From contig CALIZB010000168.1 in NCBI GenBank assembly GCA_938028625.1, positions 1-39,036 of the forward strand: 39,036 nucleotides of DNA, in the 5' to 3' direction. The notes under the pieces were generated by a model. The model did not search any database. It had not been told where the DNA came from and saw nothing but the letters and a program-made list of their open reading frames with translations. Position numbers and translations under genes: made by a program. The stretch is from an uncultured Bacteroidia bacterium (GTDB taxonomy: Bacteria; Bacteroidota; Bacteroidia; JANWVE01). Shown here one piece after another: positions 31,875-39,036 of this stretch (position 1 is its first letter; each line of letters starts with the position of its first letter).

Positions 31875-34778
31875 ATGAAACCATTAAAAATCAATCTTTT
31901 GCTTGTTTTAACTCTGTGCATCTCTCTGAATGCTCATGCACAAATTGGAAATTTGCTTAAAGATAAAATGAAAGAAAAAATAGACCAAAAAAAGGACAAT
32001 ATTGTACAGGAAGGTAAAGATAAGGTAAAAAATAAAAAGAGCGAACTTGTAGAAAATTTATTCAATACCAAAAAAGAATTTGACCCATCAGAATTGAACT
32101 ATGCGATTTCATTGAGTGATAATGCTGTACCTTTTGAAGCAGAAGAACGTTTTGGCAGAGCAAAAGATGTCTTGAAAACGGCTACCTATAAAACCGCTAC
32201 TGACCAAGAATATACTGCGTTAGACCGTGCTAAAAACCTTAAAGAAACAGGTGAGATGCTATATGGTTCTAATCGTTTAAAGAGTGCTGAACTTGTATTT
32301 TTGCAAGCTAAACAAATTATAGAAAACAACTCTCTTACCCAAGAACAAATTTATTCTGACGTTTTAGCTAACTTGGGTTTAGTGTACCATACAGCAGGTA
32401 GGTATTATGAAGCAGACAGTGTTTCTAAAAAAGCCGCCGAGCTTAGAAAACAAAAGTTTGGTGAAAAACACCTTTCTTATGCCGCTTCTTTGAATAATCT
32501 TGCCGCTTTATACAAAGAGAAAGGTGAATACACACAGTCAGAAAAATATATTGACCAGTGTATACAGATATATCAGACCTCACCGCAAAAGGACAGCATT
32601 CCGTATGCCATTGCACTGAATAATAAAGCTATTTTATTTCAAACCATAGGCAGAGCAAAAGATGCAGAACCCTTACAAAATAAAGCCCTAGACCTCGTAC
32701 AAGATAAATATGGGGGTAAGTCTAACGTGTACTTGCGCATGTTAGGAAATTTGGCTATTATGTACCAAGATTTAGAACGTTATGACGAAGCAGAGAAAGT
32801 GTACAAAAAAGCCATTACGATAAGAGAGAAAAAACTCGGTAGCAAACACCCTGACGTAGCCCGACTAAAACATAATCTTGCAGGTTTGTATGTTATCACA
32901 AAAAAATATGACCTCGTAGAACAAAACCTTAAAGATGCCGCAAATATTTACAAAGAAAAGTTTGGCGAAAATCACCCTTCTTATGCCAATGTTATTGAAG
33001 ATTTAGGTAATTTTTATGTGTTTCAAGAAAAGTATAATGAAGCAGAACCTTTGCTTACACAAGCGCTTTCTATTCGTGAAAATACCCTCAGCGAAAATCA
33101 CCCTGACGTAGCTAGTGCTATGGAAAGTTTAGCCATTTTGTATTGGAAAAAACAACAATTTACCCAAGCAAATACCCATTACCATAATGCATTAAAAAAG
33201 TACTTGATGCAAATTGCTACTCAATTCCCTGCTATGAGCGAACATGAAAAAACCGTATTCTGGAACTTAATACAGCCCAAATTTGAGCGTTTCTACAACT
33301 ATGTCCTGCAAGCAAGCCCAAAAGACCCATCTTTGCTTACTGATATGTATAACGCACAGCTAATTACCAAAGCACTTTTACTCAACACTACCTCTAAGAT
33401 AAAGCAAGCCATTCTCAATAGCAATAACCCTAACCTTATCGCGTTATACAATAAATACCTTGCTCAAAAAGAATATCTCACCCGAATATACACAATGAGC
33501 AAAGCCGAATTAGCAGAGCAAAAAATCAATGTAGATTCGCTTGAAAAAGCTACTAATGCCACAGAAAAACAACTCTCTGAACAGTCTCAATTTTTTAACG
33601 AAAATCTTAACCAAAAAATTATCAAAACAACGCATATACAAGAAAATCTCAAAGAAAATGAAGCCGCTATTGAAATATTCAGAATACGATATTACCACAA
33701 AACTTTCTCCGAAGACAGTGTACTGTATACCGCTTTAATCCTCAAAAAAAATTCTTCCTACCCTGAAAAAGTTATTTTACAACACGGAACTCAATTAGAA
33801 ACTACTTTTGCAGGCTACTATCGCAAAGCAATAAAAGCAAAATTAGAAGATGAAGAGTCTTTTAACGCATATTGGAAACCTATACACGAGAAACTAAAAG
33901 GTAAAACGCATATTTACGCATCTTTGGACGGTGTTTACAATCAAATCAGTTTGAATGGTTTACGTATCAGCAAAGGCAAATACCTTATAGATGAATATGA
34001 TATCAGTATAGTAACTAATACCAAAGAAATTATAGAAATTTCACGCCGAAAGCCTCATAAACCTAATTATGTGTCTATGATTGGCTATCCTGACTATCAA
34101 ATGAACGCTAATGTAGCTAAACCTACCATTAAAGATTTACCTGGTACAAAAGCAGAAATTGAAGCTATTCAAAAACTTCTCTCTACTAAAAATTGTAAAA
34201 CAGAAATTTATTTACAACAGAACGCAAAAGAAGAGGTCATCAAAAAATTAAACCAACCTGACGTATTACATATTGCCACTCATGGTTTCTTTTTAGCTAA
34301 CATAAACAAAAATAAAGAAAAAGTGTTCGGTATAGAAGCCGATAAAGCTAGAGAAATGCCAATGCTTCGCTCAGGTTTGATGTTTGCAGGAGCAGAAGCT
34401 ACCGTACAGAACATAAAATCCGCAGAAATATCCACAGAAAATAATGGCATTTTTACAGCTTATGAAGCCATGAACCTTAACCTTGATAATACCCAATTAG
34501 TAGTTCTCAGCGCTTGCGAAACAGGATTAGGGGAAGTAAAATCAGGTGAGGGCGTGTACGGATTACAACGCGCTTTTCAAATTGCAGGTACAGAAACCCT
34601 TATCATGAGTTTGTGGAAAGTAGCTGACGAACAAACCCAAGAACTTATGACCCTGTTCTACCAAAAATGGTTAAATTCAAATAACAAACACCTATCTTTT
34701 ATTGAAGCACAAAAAGAACTCAAAAAGAAATATCCTGAACCTTATTTTTGGGCGGCATTTGTATTAGTAGGTGAGTGA
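31875..34778 (+). CDS. Exported TPR-repeat CHAT-domain protease homologue
   Basis: 967 residues from ATG 31875 (the TTG at 31860 belongs to the promoter region). Signal peptide LLLVLTLCISLNAHAQ, a Lys/Glu-rich linker at about 25-60, then about seven kinesin-light-chain-like TPRs at about 130-440 (YAASLNNLAALYKEKGEYTQ, HPDVARLKHNLAGLYVITKK, HPSYANVIEDLGNFYVFQEK). A helical linker leads to a CHAT domain at about 640-967. The catalytic dyad of the caspase-like fold is visible: H803 in HIATHGFF and C881 in LSACETGLGE. The pattern is that of HetF/CHAT proteins, but the protein is exported to the periplasm. Substrate and trigger are unknown. It stands alone upstream of kdnA. Confidence 0.9.
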   Translation: MKPLKINLLLVLTLCISLNAHAQIGNLLKDKMKEKIDQKKDNIVQEGKDKVKNKKSELVENLFNTKKEFDPSELNYAISLSDNAVPFEAEERFGRAKDVLKTATYKTATDQEYTALDRAKNLKETGEMLYGSNRLKSAELVFLQAKQIIENNSLTQEQIYSDVLANLGLVYHTAGRYYEADSVSKKAAELRKQKFGEKHLSYAASLNNLAALYKEKGEYTQSEKYIDQCIQIYQTSPQKDSIPYAIALNNKAILFQTIGRAKDAEPLQNKALDLVQDKYGGKSNVYLRMLGNLAIMYQDLERYDEAEKVYKKAITIREKKLGSKHPDVARLKHNLAGLYVITKKYDLVEQNLKDAANIYKEKFGENHPSYANVIEDLGNFYVFQEKYNEAEPLLTQALSIRENTLSENHPDVASAMESLAILYWKKQQFTQANTHYHNALKKYLMQIATQFPAMSEHEKTVFWNLIQPKFERFYNYVLQASPKDPSLLTDMYNAQLITKALLLNTTSKIKQAILNSNNPNLIALYNKYLAQKEYLTRIYTMSKAELAEQKINVDSLEKATNATEKQLSEQSQFFNENLNQKIIKTTHIQENLKENEAAIEIFRIRYYHKTFSEDSVLYTALILKKNSSYPEKVILQHGTQLETTFAGYYRKAIKAKLEDEESFNAYWKPIHEKLKGKTHIYASLDGVYNQISLNGLRISKGKYLIDEYDISIVTNTKEIIEISRRKPHKPNYVSMIGYPDYQMNANVAKPTIKDLPGTKAEIEAIQKLLSTKNCKTEIYLQQNAKEEVIKKLNQPDVLHIATHGFFLANINKNKEKVFGIEADKAREMPMLRSGLMFAGAEATVQNIKSAEISTENNGIFTAYEAMNLNLDNTQLVVLSACETGLGEVKSGEGVYGLQRAFQIAGTETLIMSLWKVADEQTQELMTLFYQKWLNSNNKHLSFIEAQKELKKKYPEPYFWAAFVLVGE

Positions 34779-34844
34779 ATTTCAAAAAACTTTTGCTTAA
34801 CATCGCGATAAATACTTAATTTGCAGTAAAATTTTAATTTACCT

Positions 34845-36056
34845 ATGCCAGGAACGGAAAAATTTGGAAAAGATGAACTCAATGAAGTCATGAGCGTAAT
34901 GGAAACAGGTATTTTATTTCGTTACAATCATGAAGCCCAAAGAAATAATATCTGGAAAGCCAAAGACTTTGAAAATGAAGTAAAAAAAATTACAGGTGCA
35001 AAATACGCATTAGCGGTAAGCAGTGGTTCTACGGCTATTTTAGCCGCATTAGTAGCATCGGGAATAGGTTATGGTGATGAAGTTATTGTACCCCCATTTA
35101 CGTACATAGCTACCATAGAAGCTGTTTTACTCGTTGGGGCTATTCCTGTATTCGCTGAAATAGATGAAACATTGTGTTTAAGTGCCGAAGGTATAGAAAA
35201 GGCCATTACTCACAGAACCAAAGCCGTATGCCTTGTACACATGTGCGGAGGTATGGCAAATATGGGTACTATTCTACCTGTACTACAAAAACATAATCTC
35301 GTTTTAGTAGAAGACGCAGGACAGGCTTTTGGTGCATCCTATAAAGGTACTCACACAGGACTATTTGGCAAAGCAGGCAGTTATTCTTTTGATTTCTTCA
35401 AAATTGCTACCGCAGGCGAAGGAGGAGTATTCGTTACTAATGACGAACATACTTACAAAATGGCAGAATATTTCTGCGACCATGGGCACACTCATGAAGG
35501 TAACAACAGAGGCATGGAAGCACACCCTATTGTAGGATTTAATTTCAGAATAAGCGAACTGCATGCCGCCGTAGGACTTGCCCAAACCCGAAGAGTGCCT
35601 GAAATTAAACAGACCAACCAAAAAAACAAAACTTTTTTACAAACCAAAATTCAATCCGAAGTTCCCGAAATACAGTTTAGTACCGTTCTTGACCCGCAAG
35701 GCGACTCTGCTACGTTTATGAACATGCTTATGCCTTCAACTGAACTTGCAAAAAATATGGTTCAAGAACTTAATAACGCAGGTATCGGCGGATTTAACTA
35801 CTGGTTTACCAACATGTACCATTTTATCAATCAATGGGAACATGTAAAACAACTCAAATTCCCGAATAAAATGGCTATTCATTATCAAAATATCCCGCAA
35901 GACTATAATGCCCTTCAATTACCTAAATCCCAAGAAGTAATAGGTAGATTGATTTCTTTTGGTATCCGCTGTACATGGACAGAGGAAGAACTTGACCAAC
36001 TTGCAAAAAATATCATAGCTTGCACAAAAAAAGTTCTTTCTAAAACTACTGTATAA
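34845..36056 (+). CDS. kdnA: 8-amino-3,8-dideoxy-manno-octulosonate (Kdo8N) aminotransferase
   Basis: 403 residues. DegT/AryC1-type PLP enzyme very like Shewanella KdnA throughout: MPGTEKFGKDELNEVMSVME, FRYNHEAQRN, AVSSGSTAIL, GDEVIVPPFTYIATIEAVLL, FAEIDETLCLSAEGIE, LVHMCGGMA, and SFDFFKIATAGEGGVF with PLP lysine K186, then HPIVGFNFRISELHAAVGLA. KdnA aminates the 8-oxo intermediate of Kdo made by KdnB. It precedes kdnB by 10 bp, so the pair is an operon. Generic sugar aminotransferase is the alternative, but the partner makes Kdo8N most likely. Confidence 0.87.
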   Translation: MPGTEKFGKDELNEVMSVMETGILFRYNHEAQRNNIWKAKDFENEVKKITGAKYALAVSSGSTAILAALVASGIGYGDEVIVPPFTYIATIEAVLLVGAIPVFAEIDETLCLSAEGIEKAITHRTKAVCLVHMCGGMANMGTILPVLQKHNLVLVEDAGQAFGASYKGTHTGLFGKAGSYSFDFFKIATAGEGGVFVTNDEHTYKMAEYFCDHGHTHEGNNRGMEAHPIVGFNFRISELHAAVGLAQTRRVPEIKQTNQKNKTFLQTKIQSEVPEIQFSTVLDPQGDSATFMNMLMPSTELAKNMVQELNNAGIGGFNYWFTNMYHFINQWEHVKQLKFPNKMAIHYQNIPQDYNALQLPKSQEVIGRLISFGIRCTWTEEELDQLAKNIIACTKKVLSKTTV

Positions 36057-36066
36057 CTCTATAAAT

Positions 36067-37146
36067 ATGTACAAGAATTTTAAGAACATAGAAAAAATTG
36101 TATTTGGCAGGGGAGCTTTTTCTCAACTCGGAGAAATTATAGAACCTATTAGAACGCAAAACAATCGTTATTTTGTCTATATTGTAGATAATTATTTCAA
36201 AGACAAAACTCTTGCCCAAAAACTGCAAAATCTGCCCGAAGATTTAGTCTATTTTATTGACGTAGACCCTTATGAACCTACTACCGAACAAGTAGACACG
36301 TTACGCGATGATATTCTGACTAAAAGAGGCTTGCCTTCCGGTGTAATTGGCATAGGTGGAGGTAGCATAATGGATATTGCCAAAGCCGTTTCGCTTATGC
36401 TTACTAATTCTGGTTCCTCGGTATTATATCAAGGTTTGAACTTGATAAAAAATCCAGGCGTGTATCATCTCGGCATTCCGACTATTTCAGGTACAGGGGC
36501 AGAAGTAAGCATGACTGCTGTACTCACAGGACCTGAAAAAAAACTTGGCTTAAAATGCGAATATACGGTATTTAATCAAGTTATCCTTGACCCTGAACTT
36601 ACTGCAACCGTTCCTATAGACAAGTGGTTTTATACAGGTATGGATACGTATATCCATTGCATAGAAAGTGAACAAGGTATTAACAAAAACGCATTTAGTA
36701 GCGCTTATGCGCAGCAAGCTATACAACTTTGTGAAGAGGTTTATCTCAATGAAAAATCAGGTAAAACTCCTGAAAATGACGATAAACTCATGGTAGCTTC
36801 GCTTATGGGTGCTTTAAGTCTTACGTATAGTGAAGTAGGTGTTTGCCATGCTATTAGTTATGGTTTATCTAAAATACTCGGGTATAAACATTGTTTTGCT
36901 AATTGTATTATTTTCCAACATTTAGAAGATATTTATCCCGAAGGTGTAAAAAAATTCAAAACAATGGTAGAAAAAAACCAAATTCAATTACCGCAAGGAT
37001 TAAGTAAAGAATGGAACGAAGATACTATCACTGCTATGGCAACCGTTTCATATAATCTACCTTTCATGTGGCGTCATGCTTTTGGAGAAAACTATCAAAA
37101 TATTGCTACATTAGAGTATATTAAAAATTTGTTCCGTAGATTGTAG
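36067..37146 (+). CDS. kdnB: 3-deoxy-manno-octulosonate 8-oxidase (Kdo 8-dehydrogenase)
   Basis: 359 residues. Iron-type (group III) alcohol dehydrogenase fold. FGRGAF, GVIGIGGGSIMDIAKAVSLM (nucleotide loop), TISGTGAEVSMTAVLTGPEK, and metal ligands in MDTYIHCIE, GVCHAISYGL and GYKHCFANC. It resembles Shewanella KdnB from the FKNIEKIVFGRG start to the FRRL end. KdnB oxidises the C8 hydroxyl of Kdo; KdnA then aminates it, giving 8-amino-Kdo for lipid A-linked core. No kdsA/kdsB in the window. Confidence 0.87.
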   Translation: MYKNFKNIEKIVFGRGAFSQLGEIIEPIRTQNNRYFVYIVDNYFKDKTLAQKLQNLPEDLVYFIDVDPYEPTTEQVDTLRDDILTKRGLPSGVIGIGGGSIMDIAKAVSLMLTNSGSSVLYQGLNLIKNPGVYHLGIPTISGTGAEVSMTAVLTGPEKKLGLKCEYTVFNQVILDPELTATVPIDKWFYTGMDTYIHCIESEQGINKNAFSSAYAQQAIQLCEEVYLNEKSGKTPENDDKLMVASLMGALSLTYSEVGVCHAISYGLSKILGYKHCFANCIIFQHLEDIYPEGVKKFKTMVEKNQIQLPQGLSKEWNEDTITAMATVSYNLPFMWRHAFGENYQNIATLEYIKNLFRRL

Positions 37147-37288
37147 AATAAAAGATTAGAGGTAAAGCAAGTTTTTTAATCTTCAACAGAGAAATAGGTG
37201 TTTTTTACACCATCTACACAGATAGCTACTAATGCATGTCTTATTTGCTTAGCGGTTTATATCAAGAACATTAAAGTAGTATAACACT
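37147..37288. other. Convergent intergenic region
   Basis: 142 bp between kdnB and the leftward DUF6029-like gene. A weak hairpin TTAAAGT/ACTTTAA (37271-37277, 37286-37292) overlaps the stop of the latter; no confident terminator. Confidence 0.35.
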
Positions 37289-38941
37289 TTAAAATGTGCT
37301 AGTAATAGATATAGAAAGCCCATTTGCGGCAGGAACATTCCTACATACACCCCCTACGCAAAATATACCTGCTCTTTGCCTTCCATAGCTTAATGTAATA
37401 CGGTTACCGCCTTTTATATAACCTACAATTACATTAGGATAATGCAAACGTTTTTTTACATCTTTATTGCCGTAGTTATATTGGTCCAATACAGCAAAAA
37501 ACCAATTTGGTGAGCGAGTATATTCTAATAGAGCTACTGCCCAACTTCCCTCATCTTGCTTAGTATCTAAAATTTGGCTTTCAAAACGAATGGCATTTGC
37601 ATCATTAAACTTATAGGCCATTTCTAATACACCCATATTCGCATAAATAGTTCCATATCCTGCAAGCCCCTGAATGATGTCCTTATTATAAACAAAGTAA
37701 AGATAAGAAACAGTAGTTTTGAATTTTTTAGAAAATCTACGAGTGATTTCTACGTTAAAATCTCTAAAATAAACGGTTTTACCTACTTTTAAGAATTCAG
37801 ATTTATAGCCATCTCCATTGGTTAGGGCAATGGTATCCAAATTATTTACTCCTGAATAATTGATAAGAATTTCCGTACCAAGAGGTCCGCCGAGTTTTGA
37901 ACCTTTTTTGAGTTTGTAGATGCATTCTGCTTGAAATGCCATTTCGCCGTTTGGTTGTGTAGCATAAGGATAGATTGTAGCAGGGAGCATATAAGTATGT
38001 TGCCGAGTTAAAGCAGGTAAATAATTAATAAGCAAGTTATTGCCTGTGGCTGTTCTATCGGAACGAAAACTCATATCATCAATACGTTTAGCACTTAATG
38101 TAATTCCTAATCCTTTCTGTGCATAACCAAGAGATACAAGTAAAGCCTCACCAGGTTTGTAGATATATCCATTTACAGCTTGTGGGTCATTGACTTTATA
38201 AACGTATTCTGCATCAAAAGAGAATTTTTTATACTGCAAACGCATTCTTCCTGCACCTGCGGCTACATTCTGCGGTAGAATATAGGTTGGGTCTTCATCT
38301 TTTTGAAATTTGCTTACCCAACTTCCACCAAAAGTAACTTTTAATGGCATTTCTGATAATTTTTCAGTTAAATTATTGACAATTACTTCACCATCAACCC
38401 CTCTAACTATTCCAGGTCCTTGGGTAAAGAAAAATCTTTGTGTACCGAATATACCTTTGAGTGTAACTCCCTTGTATGGCATTATACGTACGCGCATACC
38501 GTCCATAACGTTGTCATATCCTAATCCACGTTCTTCATAAGCTCTGAATATCATGCCACTGCCAAATTGTTCATAATAATTGCCAATAGTAATTTCAAGA
38601 TTATCATTGAGATAATTCACATACCGATATGGGATACCATTGCCATTATAACGGGGGTCAAAACCTTGTAAGGCTTTTTGATAGGTTTCATATCTAAAAC
38701 CTGCGGAAAAATGCCCTCGCGTATAATTGATATTCCCAAAACCTTGTGCGCGTAGCTTTTCAGGTACATTTGGCGCCCCAATAGCAGAATCTATTTTGTA
38801 ATACTGTGCATCTACCTGAAAATTGCCGTGTATTTCTCCCAAAGAAGATTTTATTTCTTGTATCTCGTCCGTTTGTGCAATAAGCAAATAAGGTAAAAAA
38901 GCACCTAAAAAATAAAGTATAAGCGACTTGTATGTATTCAT
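37289..38941 (-). CDS. DUF6029-like outer membrane protein
   Basis: 550 residues from ATG at 38941 (a longer frame from 39001 has a poor, aromatic lead that overlaps the promoter). Signal peptide MNTYKSLILYFLGAFLPYLL then IAQ. Body rich in alternating aromatic/polar strands (GHFSAGFRYETYQKALQGFD, YLNDNLEITIGNYYEQFGSG, AYEERGLGYDNVMDGMRVRI), ending in a beta-strand with terminal Phe (ISITSTF), as in outer-membrane barrels. The GNYYEQFGSG...EERGLGYDN region is typical of DUF6029 proteins of Bacteroidota. Function unknown. Confidence 0.82.
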   Translation of the reverse strand: MNTYKSLILYFLGAFLPYLLIAQTDEIQEIKSSLGEIHGNFQVDAQYYKIDSAIGAPNVPEKLRAQGFGNINYTRGHFSAGFRYETYQKALQGFDPRYNGNGIPYRYVNYLNDNLEITIGNYYEQFGSGMIFRAYEERGLGYDNVMDGMRVRIMPYKGVTLKGIFGTQRFFFTQGPGIVRGVDGEVIVNNLTEKLSEMPLKVTFGGSWVSKFQKDEDPTYILPQNVAAGAGRMRLQYKKFSFDAEYVYKVNDPQAVNGYIYKPGEALLVSLGYAQKGLGITLSAKRIDDMSFRSDRTATGNNLLINYLPALTRQHTYMLPATIYPYATQPNGEMAFQAECIYKLKKGSKLGGPLGTEILINYSGVNNLDTIALTNGDGYKSEFLKVGKTVYFRDFNVEITRRFSKKFKTTVSYLYFVYNKDIIQGLAGYGTIYANMGVLEMAYKFNDANAIRFESQILDTKQDEGSWAVALLEYTRSPNWFFAVLDQYNYGNKDVKKRLHYPNVIVGYIKGGNRITLSYGRQRAGIFCVGGVCRNVPAANGLSISITSTF

Positions 38942-38960
38942 AATGAATAATAAAGGTTTA

Positions 38961-38991
38961 CAAAAATACAAGCTAACCTCGCTTGTACAAA
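38961..38991 (-). promoter_or_regulatory. Promoter of DUF6029-like gene
   Basis: On the minus strand TTTG (38991-38988), a 19-bp spacer and TATTTTTG (38968-38961), 19 nt before the ATG at 38941. Confidence 0.73.
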
Positions 38992-39036
38992 AAAATATCA
39001 TAAAAACTTTATTGTTGCTGTAATGTAAAAGTTAAT

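Noticed and set aside
1-39036. CRISPR array, prophage, insertion sequence, replication origin
   Set aside because: No spaced direct repeats, transposase, integrase, phage structural genes or dnaA-box cluster were seen.

Overview
The window is AT-rich chromosomal DNA from a member of the Bacteroidota, probably an environmental Cytophagia/Sphingobacteriia-like lineage. The evidence is a GLPGLI-family secreted protein next to a TonB-receptor-like barrel, repeated TAnnTTTG (-7) promoter elements with TTTG/TTG (-33) boxes 18-21 bp upstream, few Shine-Dalgarno sites, a cysteine-poor Bacteroidota-type ribosomal protein L36, and families such as DUF6029-like barrels and NVGIGT-type secreted proteins. 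I see no prophage, transposase, CRISPR array or integrase. This is mostly a housekeeping region with some envelope and accessory genes.

Layout. 1-3105: end of a GLPGLI protein and a TonB-receptor-like outer-membrane protein. 3106-3387: intergenic stretch with a GC-rich repeat-like element. 3388-9684: sbcD, a secreted HEAT-repeat/cyclophilin fusion, a secreted coiled-coil protein and an OmpA-like/TPR lipoprotein. 9810-13506: aroB coupled to a PLP-dependent deaminase/desulfhydrase homologue, then a GT4 glycosyltransferase overlapping a retropepsin-like (RimB/Zn_protease family) gene. 13724-16383: biotin carboxylase (minus strand), divergent from a DUF1294-panB pair across a 71-bp region that holds a perfect 19-bp palindrome. 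16556-19867: a Met-rich helical small protein, RNase H with a viroplasmin domain, citrate synthase, a DUF486 membrane protein, tRNA-Pro(GGG) and a bacilliredoxin. 19942-20025: SRP RNA. 20292-23377: alpha ribosomal operon rpmJ-rpsM-rpsK-rpsD-rpoA-rplQ. 23601-29882: a cysteine-less lipoamide-dehydrogenase-like flavoprotein, kup-rmlA (translationally coupled), and a lipoprotein-hydrolase-SseB-like operon. 29938-31766: coaD, a decayed gene, and a secreted NVGIGT-type protein. 31875-37146: a secreted TPR-CHAT protease homologue, then kdnA-kdnB for 8-amino-Kdo synthesis. 37289-38941: a DUF6029-like outer-membrane protein.

Functional links. Envelope functions recur: 8-amino-Kdo (kdnAB), dTDP-glucose (rmlA), GT4, and outer-membrane and periplasmic proteins. 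Central metabolism is represented by gltA, accC, panB/coaD (both in CoA biosynthesis but at separate loci) and aroB. Many genes have the -7 element only 4-10 nt before the start codon, so leaderless or near-leaderless transcription looks common. The most notable items are the kdnAB cassette in a Bacteroidota background, the exported TPR-CHAT protein, the leaderless promoter geometry, and the GC-rich intergenic element that shares a 13-mer with a second intergenic region.
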